DNA of 64,000 nt from Halodesulfovibrio sp. MK-HDV (GTDB taxonomy: Bacteria; Desulfobacterota; Desulfovibrionia; Desulfovibrionales; Desulfovibrionaceae), in assembly GCF_009914765.1 (NCBI RefSeq), contig NZ_WYDS01000008.1, forward strand, positions 106,486-170,485, given 5' to 3'. A model generated the notes under the pieces. That model was not told the origin of the DNA. It saw only the letters and a list, made by a program, of their open reading frames with translations, and ran no database searches. Of the stretch, positions 8,366 through 16,619 are shown piece after piece. The position numbers were made by a program, and so were the translations under genes. How positions within the stretch are numbered: the stretch's first letter is position 1; each line of letters begins with the position of its first letter.

Positions 8366-8746
8366 ATGCAGAATGTTTTTATGTTTCTTGAGAATTCGTT
8401 TACGGCAGCTACGTTTGCGGAAGCTGGCTTTCATTCCACAGCACGGGATATTGCAAAACTTCCAAGCCCTGCAGAAGGGTGGTTTGAAGAACAGATGGTG
8501 TGTGCAGCAATGACAGAAGGTGACTGGACTGCCTGCGTTGATCGGGAAAAAAAATCTACTGTTTTTGACATGATGGATAACTATTTTGTTCCGTTGACGT
8601 TCGCAGAAGCTGGACAGCCGGATGTTGCATTGCAGCTTATGGGCAAAGAGGTTCCGCAGCCTGAATGCGAGTACGAATTTGTGTCCTTTATGGAAACAGT
8701 AGGGCTTAGACCAGATCAGATACGCTATGGTCTTGTAACCATTTAA
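8366..8746 (+). CDS. Hypothetical protein with two FAEAG repeats
   Basis: 126 residues with a very strong ribosome site (AAGGAGG). No signal peptide, no membrane helix, no family I recognise. The sequence contains a repeated element, TFAEAGF near residue 15 and TFAEAGQ near residue 79, which suggests two degenerate copies of a short unit. It lies between a sensor kinase and a stand-alone receiver and 17 bp before the latter, so it probably takes part in the same signalling pathway, perhaps as an adaptor or anti-kinase. That role is inference. Confidence 0.7.
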   Translation: MQNVFMFLENSFTAATFAEAGFHSTARDIAKLPSPAEGWFEEQMVCAAMTEGDWTACVDREKKSTVFDMMDNYFVPLTFAEAGQPDVALQLMGKEVPQPECEYEFVSFMETVGLRPDQIRYGLVTI

Positions 8747-8763
8747 CGTGGAGTTGAGTAGAG

Positions 8764-9144
8764 ATGCGCGAAATAAAGCTATTGCTTGTGGATGATGAAC
8801 AGGACTTTGTAGAAACTCTGGCAGAGCGTTTACGTCTGCGTGATTTTGGCTCAACAGTCGCGTTAGACGGTGAAACGGCGTTATCTATTGTACAAGAAGG
8901 AGTTCCGGATGTTATGTTGCTCGACATAATGATGCCGGGTATTAATGGACTGGAAGTGCTTGAACGGGTCAAAGAAAATTATCCCAATGTTCAGGTAATT
9001 ATTGTAACAGGCCATGGTGGTGAAAAAGAAAAAACGCGGGCAATGCAATTAGGCGCTTTTGCCTACATGACAAAGCCAGTAGATTTTGAAACACTAATCA
9101 TTACGATCATGGCAGCGTTTGAGCAAATAAATGTAGAACCATAG
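8764..9144 (+). CDS. Stand-alone response-regulator receiver protein
   Basis: 126 residues, receiver domain only. D10-D11-E12 make the acidic pocket, D54 is the phosphorylation site (LLDIMMPG), T82 and K104 (TKP) complete the switch. With no output domain it must act by protein contact or phosphotransfer, possibly passing phosphate toward the NtrC-type regulator at 10740 or controlling the kinases. It lies 17 bp after the FAEAG protein and is followed by a terminator at 9209, so kinase 1, the small protein and this receiver make one unit. Confidence 0.9.
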   Translation: MREIKLLLVDDEQDFVETLAERLRLRDFGSTVALDGETALSIVQEGVPDVMLLDIMMPGINGLEVLERVKENYPNVQVIIVTGHGGEKEKTRAMQLGAFAYMTKPVDFETLIITIMAAFEQINVEP

Positions 9145-9178
9145 TGATGCCTCCTGTGTGGAATGCACAGAGTAGATA

Positions 9179-9208
9179 TTGGTTATGGCATTGGCGCACT
9201 TGTATAAT
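9179..9208 (+). promoter_or_regulatory. Possible sigma-70 promoter
   Basis: TTGGTT (9179-9184) and a perfect TATAAT (9203-9208) are 18 bp apart. It lies immediately before a terminator-like hairpin, so the transcript into kinase 2 may be attenuated. Confidence 0.35.
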
Positions 9209-9247
9209 GGGTCTACCTGCATGATAAGGTCGGCCCGTTATTTTTTT
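9209..9247 (+). terminator. Intrinsic terminator or attenuator before kinase 2
   Basis: GGGTCTACC (9209-9217) pairs with GGTCGGCCC (9228-9236) with one mismatch and one G-U pair, followed by GTTA and seven T. It ends the kinase 1/receiver unit, or attenuates the promoter just upstream. Confidence 0.6.
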
Positions 9248-9274
9248 ATGGAAAGCAGTAAAAAGGTTGTAAGC

Positions 9275-10765
9275 ATGTTTTCATTACGCACGAGAATAGC
9301 GTTGTTACTGTTCTGTGTTATTGCTCTAAATCTGGCAGGTGCAGGCATAACATTGTGGTACACCAACCGGACGCAAAGTTTGCAAGTGCAGCTTTCTGCT
9401 AAAAATGTGGCAGCGTTGGAAGCATCACATGGTTTGTCTGCATCACTGATGGATCAAAAGGGAAACACTACCTACTACCTGCTTTCACATGATGATTCAT
9501 GGTTAAAAGAGCTTAATGCTAAGCGCGAACTTTTTGAAGGATGGCTTGTTAAAGCAAAGGAATCTGCTTTTTCTGCTGAAAGCCTTCTTGTGCTTTCTGA
9601 GTTGGAATCTTTGTATGCAGAATATGATGCCAGCAGAAAAGAAGTTATTGAAAGTTACAAGCAGGGACATCCGGACGCCGGAGCTGAACTGCATTGGAAA
9701 ATTCGCGATGAATTCAACACATTGTTGCTTTTAAGCAAAGAGTTCAGAACGCTTTATGTGCAGGCTATTGAATTGAATCGTAAGGAGTTTTCGGAAGAAG
9801 CTGAGATAGTCAATAAGGTAATTATGGCCGGTTTGATTTTATCGGCAATTATCGAGCTTTTCCTTATCGTCTTTTTATACAGAAAAATTTTAGATCCTAT
9901 TCGAAATCTTGCTCATGCCACGGGTGAGGTTGGTGACAGTGCTTCTCCTTCCACTAAAAACGATGTGCTTACATTAAGTAACAAAGTTGAATCGTTAATC
10001 ATACATATTGATGACACCCAGAAAGAGCTTGATGCGAATAAGGAAACGCTCCTTCAGTCGGAAAAAATGGCGCTTGTCGGCAAGCTTGCAGCGGGTGTTG
10101 CCCATTCCATCCGAAATCCACTTACTTCTGTAAAGATGCGACTGTTTTCTTTGGAAAGGTCGTTACAGTTGGATGGACAACAGCAGGAAGATTTTGATGT
10201 TGTGAGCGAAGAAATTCTGCATATTGATAACATTATGAAAAACTTTCTTGAATTTGCCCGCCGTCCAAAATTAAAAGCGAAAATTCAAAGCCCATCTGAA
10301 GTTGTCGATACGGCACTTAGGCTCCTTAAGCACCGGTTTGAATCGCAGGAAGTGAATGTTTCTGTTGAGCGAACAGGACTTTTACCTGCGATACCTATTG
10401 ATGGTGGACTGTTAAAAGAGACACTTGTTAACTTGATTCTGAACGCTTGTGATGCAATGGTTCAAGGAGGCTCGATTACTATTACGGAGAAAACGGATGT
10501 GGTTGAGCCGCTTGGAACAATCGTTTTTATCAGAATCGAAGATACAGGGCCGGGGATTGCTGAGGATGTTATAGAACAAATTTTCGAACCGTTTTTCAGT
10601 ACAAAAGAAGAGGGTTCAGGGCTCGGGCTTGCCATTGCAAGACGGATTGTGGAAGAGCATGGCGGCTGGTTGCATGTAACGTCTTCTGAAAATAAGGGCA
10701 CAACATTCTTACTCGCGCTTCCTGCAACAAGAGGGAAACATGGCAAAAATTCTCTTAGTAGATGA
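9275..10765 (+). CDS. Membrane sensor histidine kinase (NtrB/ZraS-like), partner of the NtrC-type regulator
   Basis: 496 residues from ATG 9275. TM1 is near residues 7-27, a helical periplasmic domain spans about 30-180, TM2 is near 183-203, followed by a HAMP-like linker. HisKA carries H277 in GVAHSIRNPLTSVK, and HATPase_c has NLILNACDAM, EDTGPGI and GSGLGLAIARRIVEEHGG. The start at 9275 was chosen because an in-frame ATG at 9248 is fused to the terminator T-run and the one at 9179 lies before the hairpin; AAAAGG stands nine bases before 9275. The coding region overlaps the regulator gene by 26 bp, which indicates translational coupling and a cognate pair. Confidence 0.85.
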   Translation: MFSLRTRIALLLFCVIALNLAGAGITLWYTNRTQSLQVQLSAKNVAALEASHGLSASLMDQKGNTTYYLLSHDDSWLKELNAKRELFEGWLVKAKESAFSAESLLVLSELESLYAEYDASRKEVIESYKQGHPDAGAELHWKIRDEFNTLLLLSKEFRTLYVQAIELNRKEFSEEAEIVNKVIMAGLILSAIIELFLIVFLYRKILDPIRNLAHATGEVGDSASPSTKNDVLTLSNKVESLIIHIDDTQKELDANKETLLQSEKMALVGKLAAGVAHSIRNPLTSVKMRLFSLERSLQLDGQQQEDFDVVSEEILHIDNIMKNFLEFARRPKLKAKIQSPSEVVDTALRLLKHRFESQEVNVSVERTGLLPAIPIDGGLLKETLVNLILNACDAMVQGGSITITEKTDVVEPLGTIVFIRIEDTGPGIAEDVIEQIFEPFFSTKEEGSGLGLAIARRIVEEHGGWLHVTSSENKGTTFLLALPATRGKHGKNSLSR

Positions 10766-12137
10766 TGACGCTCAGTTACGTAAAAGTTTTCAGAATATTC
10801 TTCATACTGAAGGGTATGAGGTTGTGGAAGCGCATTGCGGTGAAACTGGTGTTGAATTGGCCGAAAAAGAAAGGCCGGACATTGCCGTGTTGGATGTTCG
10901 ACTTCCGGGTATGAACGGGCTTGAGACTTTTAAGGCTCTCCGTGCGTTGTATCCTGATCTGCCGGTTCTTATTATGACGGCATACGGCACCACAGATACT
11001 GCCATCGAATCAACAAAGATGGGGGCGTTTGATTATGTCATGAAACCCTTTGATGTTCCGGAAATTTTATCCCTTATCGAAAAAGCAATTCAAGCTGCAT
11101 CAGCTCATGCCCGTACTGCCCCTATGCCATCAAATACACCTATTCTTCTTGGAAAAAGCAGGGCGATGCAGGATGTCTGCAAAAAAATTGGACGAGCTGC
11201 ACCAACGGATGCCACCATTCTTATACGTGGAGAATCTGGCACTGGTAAGGAGCTTGTTGCACAGGCAATCCATAAGCATAGCTTGCGTTCAAAGGCACCA
11301 TTTCAAGTTATTAACTGCGTTGCTATTCCAGATACGTTACTTGAGAGTGAGTTGTTCGGGTACGAGAAGGGCGCATTCACCGGTGCGACTCATCGTAAAG
11401 CGGGTAAGATTGAACTGGCAAACGGCGGAACAGTCTTCTTAGACGAAATCGGCGATATGCCGACTTCAATTCAAGCTAAAATTTTACGCCTGCTACAGGA
11501 ACGGCAAGTAGAGCGACTGGGTGGTAGCCATCCTATATCTGTAGATGTTCGAGTTCTTGCTGCTACAAACAAAGACTTGGAACAGGCTGTTGCAAATGGA
11601 GAGTTCAGGGAAGATTTGTACTACCGTTTGAATGTAGTAAACATCCCCCTTCCTCCAATCCGCGAGCGAACAGAGGATATCCCTATGTTGGCTGAGCATT
11701 TTCTGTCCATGCACTCCAGCGCATCAGACATGCATAATCCCGGTTTGACCGATGAAGCTTTGGCTATGATGCAAAAATATTCATGGCCGGGGAATGTTCG
11801 TGAGTTAAGCAACAAAATGCATAAGGCGCTTATTTTTAGCCGTGGTCTTCCACTAGATAAAGACGATTTTGTGAAGCTTGTAGAGGGAGCCGCTGCTACT
11901 CCTCAAACTGTAGGTGATGAGGAAGACGTTCGCTCATGGGTGACACGCACGTTACTTACAGAGCATCATGAAAAGACTTTTGAAACGCTTGCAGATCGCT
12001 TTGGGGCGATTGTCATTTCTGAAGCACTTGAACTAGCTTCGTGGAATAAAACCCGTGCGGCAAAATTGCTTGGAATGTCCAGACCGACATTGCTAGGCAG
12101 GATTGAAAAGTATGGGCTGAAGGAAAATGTGCGTTAG
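10740..12137 (+). CDS. NtrC-family sigma-54-dependent response regulator
   Basis: 465 residues in three domains. The receiver (1-120) has D8-D10 and phospho-acceptor D52. The AAA+ domain (about 135-370) has Walker A G164-E-S-G-T-G-K170 and the sigma-54 contact loop G211-A-F-T-G-A216. A C-terminal Fis-type helix-turn-helix (about 420-460) contains NKTRAAKLLGMSRPTLLGRI. It activates sigma-54 promoters after phosphorylation by the overlapping kinase gene product. Two sigma-54 promoters in the window (6488, 12417) and a shared 11-bp motif upstream of both make it the likely activator of the kinase 1 unit and of the kinase 3-TauE unit. Confidence 0.93.
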   Translation: MAKILLVDDDAQLRKSFQNILHTEGYEVVEAHCGETGVELAEKERPDIAVLDVRLPGMNGLETFKALRALYPDLPVLIMTAYGTTDTAIESTKMGAFDYVMKPFDVPEILSLIEKAIQAASAHARTAPMPSNTPILLGKSRAMQDVCKKIGRAAPTDATILIRGESGTGKELVAQAIHKHSLRSKAPFQVINCVAIPDTLLESELFGYEKGAFTGATHRKAGKIELANGGTVFLDEIGDMPTSIQAKILRLLQERQVERLGGSHPISVDVRVLAATNKDLEQAVANGEFREDLYYRLNVVNIPLPPIRERTEDIPMLAEHFLSMHSSASDMHNPGLTDEALAMMQKYSWPGNVRELSNKMHKALIFSRGLPLDKDDFVKLVEGAAATPQTVGDEEDVRSWVTRTLLTEHHEKTFETLADRFGAIVISEALELASWNKTRAAKLLGMSRPTLLGRIEKYGLKENVR

Positions 12138-12299
12138 GGGGTTGGTGCTTTTTCAGATGCCTGTAACGTGTGTGGTATCTAGTTTGTTTGTGAGTGCATA
12201 AGATTGCGCCATCCTGTTTGTTGAATAGATTCTTAAGAGTAAACCCCGTATGCATGGTTATGTGTACTCAACAGATTGAACTGTAAAAAAAAATTACAT

Positions 12300-12310
12300 C
12301 AATCGTAAAA
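12300..12310 (-). promoter_or_regulatory. Shared 11-bp motif, candidate activator site upstream of a sigma-54 promoter
   Basis: CAATCGTAAAA here is the exact reverse complement of TTTTACGATTG at 6400-6410. The two copies stand 107 and 78 bp before the sigma-54 promoters at 12417 and 6488, typical distances for an NtrC-type enhancer site. Both are also followed by CTGACG. Confidence 0.45.
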
Positions 12311-12320
12311 TATTCTGACG

Positions 12321-12355
12321 AAAGAGTGTGCCACTTTGAGGCGCACTCTTTTTTT
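12321..12355 (+). terminator. Intrinsic terminator downstream of the NtrC-type gene
   Basis: A 12-bp stem AAAGAGTGTGCC (12321-12332) with GGCGCACTCTTT (12340-12351, one G-U), loop of seven, then a T-run to 12355. Confidence 0.85.
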
Positions 12356-12416
12356 ATGTCCTCATAAAAGTATTGTAAATCAATATGTTAATTGTTTCCT
12401 GTTCGGTTGTAATGTT

Positions 12417-12431
12417 TGGCACACCACTTGC
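12417..12431 (+). promoter_or_regulatory. Sigma-54 (-24/-12) promoter before kinase 3
   Basis: TGGCACACCACTTGC is an almost perfect -24/-12 element (TGGCAC-N5-TTGC). Transcription would start near 12443, leaving a leader of about 390 nt before the kinase gene at 12835 that may hold the short frame at 12510-12830. Confidence 0.85.
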
Positions 12432-12509
12432 CTAATAGAAGGCATGGTATGCAATGTAACTCTATATAACTTCTCGACAGTGCTTGTTGTCCAAGCTCGT
12501 CACTCTAGC

Positions 12510-12830
12510 ATGTGGGATGAAAAGATTGACATCTTCTTTTCATTATACGGCGGGATTGGGAACGGCACCTGTGGAGCTAAGCATCCCGTAGTTAGCCAGA
12601 GAGATATTTTTTTATCTTTTACTACGGTTTGCTGCTCTGTTGGGAAGGCTAGCATTGTGTCTGGTTGCATTGCATACCTCTCTTTTTCAACGACGGCACG
12701 CCTGTTGGGTAACGTTACTGTTCCGTACGACCAACAGAAGCACTTGCTAGCGAGAATTTCGATGTTTGCTGAAGACATTGTAGGGGCAAGTTGTTTTGTG
12801 TTGTCATGCATAGCTACGCGGGAGGGGTAA
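12510..12830 (+). CDS. Doubtful small protein in the sigma-54 leader
   Basis: A 106-codon open frame fills the leader between the sigma-54 promoter and kinase 3 and ends 4 bases before the kinase ATG. It has four Cys, hydrophobic stretches and no recognisable family. The proposed ATG 12510 lacks a clear SD, and an ATG at 12444 is also in frame but would be at the transcript's very end. The antisense strand is open over the same span, which weakens the case. If real, its place matches a small accessory protein coupled to the kinase; otherwise the leader is long and untranslated. Confidence 0.25.
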   Translation: MWDEKIDIFFSLYGGIGNGTCGAKHPVVSQRDIFLSFTTVCCSVGKASIVSGCIAYLSFSTTARLLGNVTVPYDQQKHLLARISMFAEDIVGASCFVLSCIATREG

Positions 12831-12834
12831 GGAT

Positions 12835-14199
12835 ATGTATATTTCCTCGCATAACTCCTTCCGCTGGCTTGCAACAAGAATCTTCCTGATTGGTATCGGT
12901 CCTCTTTTTATCCTCTCTGTTGTTTTATGCAGCCGTGTTGTCCAAAATTTTCTGGATGATGCCGCAGCCCCTGCACTTCGGTATGCGCAGGCGATGGTTG
13001 AGAACAAAGAGGTTCATACTACGCAAGAGTTGCGTGAAAAGCTGTCAATGTTGCTTCCCGACGGGCAGTGGATCATCCAGAACGAATCCAATGAAATTAC
13101 ATCTTCCAATATTGAAGATAGCGCTGAGCAACTACGACTGGTGGATGCTGTTCACCTTCAGAATGGTGATCATTCAAGCTCAATATATGCTCCAAAATTA
13201 CCACTTCCAAACTCCAGTGTGTGGCTGCACGTCTATATGCCGGAATCGGGCAGTGTTTTTTACGGAGTCTCCATAGAGTCTCTGTTACCTGGTGCAACCT
13301 TTTCCTTTGGCCTGTGTCTGACTCTGTTTTTTTCTCTGCTTGTTACATCCATCTTTAATTCCGTTATCTTTTCAAGTTTTGTTCATGAAAAACTCGCTCA
13401 GGAGACAGTGCTGCGGGAAAAGCTTGAGCAAAAATTGATTGAATCCAACCGGCTCTCTGCCCAGACAAGAGTTGTCGCGGGGATCGCGCATGAGATTAAC
13501 ACACCACTCGCGATCATTATTCAGGAAGCTGGATGGGTGAAGGAACTGCTTGAAGATCTACAGGAACATGTCGAATTGCTTAATAAAGAGCCTAGAAAAG
13601 CGCTGTGTGCAACGTTTGCAGAGATGGATGCTTCGCTGAATGTGATGTGCAAGCAGGGTAAGCGATGTGCGGATATTACGCATGGCTTGCTGCGAATGTC
13701 GCGTAAGGGTGCTGAGAATAAAGCTGAAGTGGATGTGAATGTGGTTGTTCAGGACGTTATGCACTTATTGCAGCCGAAGGCTTTAGAGCTTGGGATCGAG
13801 TTTAAATCGCAAATCAATGCCTTTGTGCCTGCGTATGCATCGTCCGGTCATGTGCAACAGATCTTGTTGAACATTGTTAACAACGCCATTGATGCTGTAG
13901 CCGCGAGCAATAGAGAAGTGCGCAGGGTTACCGTATCTACATTCAGCACAAAAGAGACGGTTCTTATCCGTGTGACAGATACAGGAGTAGGACTTTCTCT
14001 TGAGCTTAAAAATAGAATTTTCGAACCATTTTTCACAACAAAGGCAGCGGGGCATGGCACCGGTCTTGGTTTATCAATCTCCCATTCTCTTGCAAGGCGG
14101 AACAACGGAAAGCTTACCGTGGAATCAAGCCCAGAAAAAGGAAGCAGTTTCACGCTAACTCTGCCAGTGGCAGAAGTAGATTTTTTACCTGCATTGTAG
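12835..14199 (+). CDS. Membrane sensor histidine kinase 3
   Basis: 454 residues. TM1 is near residues 14-34, a short periplasmic domain (about 35-150) and TM2 near 153-178 are followed by HisKA with H219 in GIAHEINTPLAII and HATPase_c with NIVNNAIDAV, DTGVGL and GTGLGLSIS. The ATG at 12835 has GGAGGGG plus AAGG just upstream. It lies 27 bp before a stand-alone receiver gene and in the same direction as the TauE exporter gene, so it probably senses a solute connected to that exporter. Expression is likely sigma-54 dependent through the promoter at 12417. Confidence 0.88.
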   Translation: MYISSHNSFRWLATRIFLIGIGPLFILSVVLCSRVVQNFLDDAAAPALRYAQAMVENKEVHTTQELREKLSMLLPDGQWIIQNESNEITSSNIEDSAEQLRLVDAVHLQNGDHSSSIYAPKLPLPNSSVWLHVYMPESGSVFYGVSIESLLPGATFSFGLCLTLFFSLLVTSIFNSVIFSSFVHEKLAQETVLREKLEQKLIESNRLSAQTRVVAGIAHEINTPLAIIIQEAGWVKELLEDLQEHVELLNKEPRKALCATFAEMDASLNVMCKQGKRCADITHGLLRMSRKGAENKAEVDVNVVVQDVMHLLQPKALELGIEFKSQINAFVPAYASSGHVQQILLNIVNNAIDAVAASNREVRRVTVSTFSTKETVLIRVTDTGVGLSLELKNRIFEPFFTTKAAGHGTGLGLSISHSLARRNNGKLTVESSPEKGSSFTLTLPVAEVDFLPAL

Positions 14200-14226
14200 G
14201 CGTCCAGACCAAGGAGAAGTGATCAC

Positions 14227-14610
14227 ATGGAAGAATTAAAAATATTACTAGTTGATGATGAGCCGGATTTTTTATCCGTAATTGCGCGCAGGCTGGCACG
14301 AAGAAATGTTTCAGTAAGCGTTGCATCCTCCGGCTTGGAAGCACTGGAAAAGTTGGAAGCAGAACCTGTAAAGGTTGTTGTTTTAGATGTGAAGATGCCG
14401 GGCATTGACGGCATTGAAACACTGCGGCGGATCAAAGAACTCATGCCTGATGTGGAAGTAATTATGCTGACAGGCCATGCAGATCTCGATGTTGCTATCA
14501 GTGGAATGGCACTGGGGGCATATGACTATTTGTTGAAGCCTGCTGACATCGATGAGCTCATGTTCAAAGTTCATGATGCTGCAAATGTACATAATTCACA
14601 CCGTTCTTAG
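14227..14610 (+). CDS. Stand-alone response-regulator receiver protein
   Basis: 127 residues, receiver only. D10-D11-E12 and D54 (VLDVKMPG) form the active site; T (MLTGH) and K (LKPAD) are present. It closely resembles the receiver at 8764, so the kinase-plus-single-receiver pair has been duplicated. With no output domain it should act as a phosphorelay shuttle or by contact, possibly with the neighbouring kinase. The TauE exporter gene follows after 42 bp. Confidence 0.9.
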   Translation: MEELKILLVDDEPDFLSVIARRLARRNVSVSVASSGLEALEKLEAEPVKVVVLDVKMPGIDGIETLRRIKELMPDVEVIMLTGHADLDVAISGMALGAYDYLLKPADIDELMFKVHDAANVHNSHRS

Positions 14611-14652
14611 CATTACGCACAGAACTTGTGGTTAGTTATCCAGGAGGAAGTT

Positions 14653-15903
14653 ATGAGGAAATTTTATGCTGTATTTATGGCCGCTTCGCAAGCGCATGCG
14701 AGGTGGGAGTTAGAAGTTTCGCACAATATATTGCGAAGCAAAAAACGTATGCTGATACTTTTGGCGCTCGCGCTACCGGCAATTCTTGTGTCTCTGGCAG
14801 TGGCTGGCGATGTGATGCCGGAAATTTTAGGCGGAAAAAAGGCATACTCACCTGCTTTTTACACGCCTGGAATTTTTGCAGTCTCAATTGTTATCGGACT
14901 CTTCGCAGGGCTTATCACCGGGTGTATCGGAGCTGGCGGCGGTTTTATTATTACTCCGGCTCTTATGAGTGCTGGCATTAAAGGTATCTTGGCAGTAGGT
15001 ACCGACCTTTTCCATATTTTTGCAAAGGCAATTATGGGGACTGTTATTCATAAAAAACTCGGTAATGTCTCACCTAAGCTTGCTGGAGCCTTTCTAGTAG
15101 GTTCTCTAGGCGGGGTTGTCTGTGGTGGCCTTGTAAACAGGGCACTATACGAAATTAACCCTGTGCTAAGTGATGCCTTTATTAGTGCCATTTATGTTGT
15201 GCTGTTAGGGTTCCTTGGCTTCTATTCTTTGATCGATTTTTTGAAGCTGCGTAATCAGGACGACGGCGGTGATGCTCATGGTTCTACTCCGGCAGACGGA
15301 CAGGGACTTGCGTCTAAACTGCAAGGTGTAAACCTTCCGCCTATGATCACCTTTGACGAAGATCTGGTTCCGGGTGGCAAGCAGATTTCAGGTGTGTTTG
15401 TTGCAATCTGTGGTGTTTTTGTAGGTTTTGCTGCGGCAATTATGGGCGTTGGCGGCGGGTTCCTTACCTTCCCTATGTTTGTATATGTTCTGGGTGTTTC
15501 GAGCTTTACAACTGTTGGTACAGATATTTTACAGATTATCTTTACCGCCGGTTTTGCTTCCATCACACAGTACGCCATTTATGGCTTTATCTTCTATACA
15601 CTCGCAATGGGCATGCTTTTAGGCTCCTTGCTGGGTATTCAGCTTGGTGCACTCACAACACGCGTTGTAAAAGGCATCTATATCCGTGGATTTTATGCAA
15701 CAGCAATTTTAGCAGGGTTCGTTAACAGACTGTTGGCATTGCCTGCAAAATTACAAGAAATGGAAGTGCTGGATATTTCTCCGGAGTTTGCACAAACAAT
15801 AGCAACATGGGGCAACTACGCATTCTTTATTGTGGTGACTATTTTTGCTCTGTGGGTAATTTCTAAATTCGTTACCAACATACCAACACTGAGGAGGGAT
15901 TAG
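14653..15903 (+). CDS. TauE/SafE-family membrane exporter (sulfite/organosulfonate type)
   Basis: 416 residues with an N-terminal cytoplasmic segment, one leading TM and two TauE repeats. The first repeat has GLFAGLITGCIGAGGGFI, the second GVFVGFAAAIMGVGGGF; these glycine-rich GxGGG signatures are diagnostic. The repeats are separated by a hydrophilic loop of about 60 residues. ATG 14653 has AGGAGG 5 bases upstream; an in-frame TTG at 14626 has no SD. The family exports sulfite, sulfoacetate or related anions. The gene follows a kinase and receiver and overlaps the start of a two-TM protein gene, so export is probably under that sensor. In a sulfate reducer sulfite or sulfonate handling is plausible but not shown. 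Confidence 0.88.
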   Translation: MRKFYAVFMAASQAHARWELEVSHNILRSKKRMLILLALALPAILVSLAVAGDVMPEILGGKKAYSPAFYTPGIFAVSIVIGLFAGLITGCIGAGGGFIITPALMSAGIKGILAVGTDLFHIFAKAIMGTVIHKKLGNVSPKLAGAFLVGSLGGVVCGGLVNRALYEINPVLSDAFISAIYVVLLGFLGFYSLIDFLKLRNQDDGGDAHGSTPADGQGLASKLQGVNLPPMITFDEDLVPGGKQISGVFVAICGVFVGFAAAIMGVGGGFLTFPMFVYVLGVSSFTTVGTDILQIIFTAGFASITQYAIYGFIFYTLAMGMLLGSLLGIQLGALTTRVVKGIYIRGFYATAILAGFVNRLLALPAKLQEMEVLDISPEFAQTIATWGNYAFFIVVTIFALWVISKFVTNIPTLRRD

Positions 15904-15905
15904 TG

Positions 15906-16616
15906 ATGCTAATACGAGATCATAAAAATTTCATGCTTGGGTTGGTGATGGCCATAAGTTTTGGATGCGTATTTGCGGGAATGTTTATGCCTTGGTTCGG
16001 TAACGGCAGGAGTGCATTTCAGGCTTCGGATGATTTGTTTAACTCTATCTCAAAAGGCTCTACGCATTACATAGGCTTTTTGAGAGAGAACAATCAGGCG
16101 GTTGAAAATACCGCGGTCGCAGTTTCATTACAGTTTAGTAGTCAGGAGGTTGCTCAGCAGGCAGCACTGTTGCTCGAAAATACAGGTAATGTTGTAATGA
16201 AAGATGAAACTAGCCTTGAGTTTTCAGGAACTCTCGGTTCCATGCTTTCATCCGCAATTACAGATAGCGATACTGCCTTCTATAATGATGAAGCAACGCT
16301 TATGAAACGGTATGGTATGCTTCCTAAAGTGGTAATGTATAGATGGTGGCAGACCCTTAAAGAAACAGAAAAAGCACTCAAACGTCAGAAAATGTTCCCA
16401 GAGGCGGTTGTGGTAAATGCTGTTATCCTGAAAGGGGTGGAAGTGGGGTATAACTATTTTGGTATTGAACCAAAAAGAGCCTCGAATAGTTATGGAATTC
16501 TCTCCTTTGCTTTGATCTTTTATGTTATCTACACACTATGGTGGGGATATGCACTTTTCCACTTATGTGAAGGTGTTGGACTCGCTATGAAAGGTGGCTC
16601 TAAAAAGGAAGTGTAG
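15906..16616 (+). CDS. Two-TM membrane protein of unknown function, TauE-linked
   Basis: 236 residues with a TM near 11-31, an extracytoplasmic domain of about 160 residues and a second TM near 195-218, ending in a Lys-rich tail. No family I can name. GAGGAGGG (15891-15898) precedes ATG 15906; a GTG at 15903 overlaps the TauE stop. The exporter gene ends at 15903 and the PEP-synthase-like gene begins 3 bp after this one, so all three are translated together. It may be an auxiliary subunit of the exporter. Confidence 0.75.
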   Translation: MLIRDHKNFMLGLVMAISFGCVFAGMFMPWFGNGRSAFQASDDLFNSISKGSTHYIGFLRENNQAVENTAVAVSLQFSSQEVAQQAALLLENTGNVVMKDETSLEFSGTLGSMLSSAITDSDTAFYNDEATLMKRYGMLPKVVMYRWWQTLKETEKALKRQKMFPEAVVVNAVILKGVEVGYNYFGIEPKRASNSYGILSFALIFYVIYTLWWGYALFHLCEGVGLAMKGGSKKEV

Positions 16617-16619
16617 TGA

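Noticed and set aside
12500..12877. Minus-strand frame of 125 codons opposite the kinase 3 leader
   Set aside because: It overlaps the start of kinase 3, has no ribosome site and would oppose a strong sigma-54 unit.
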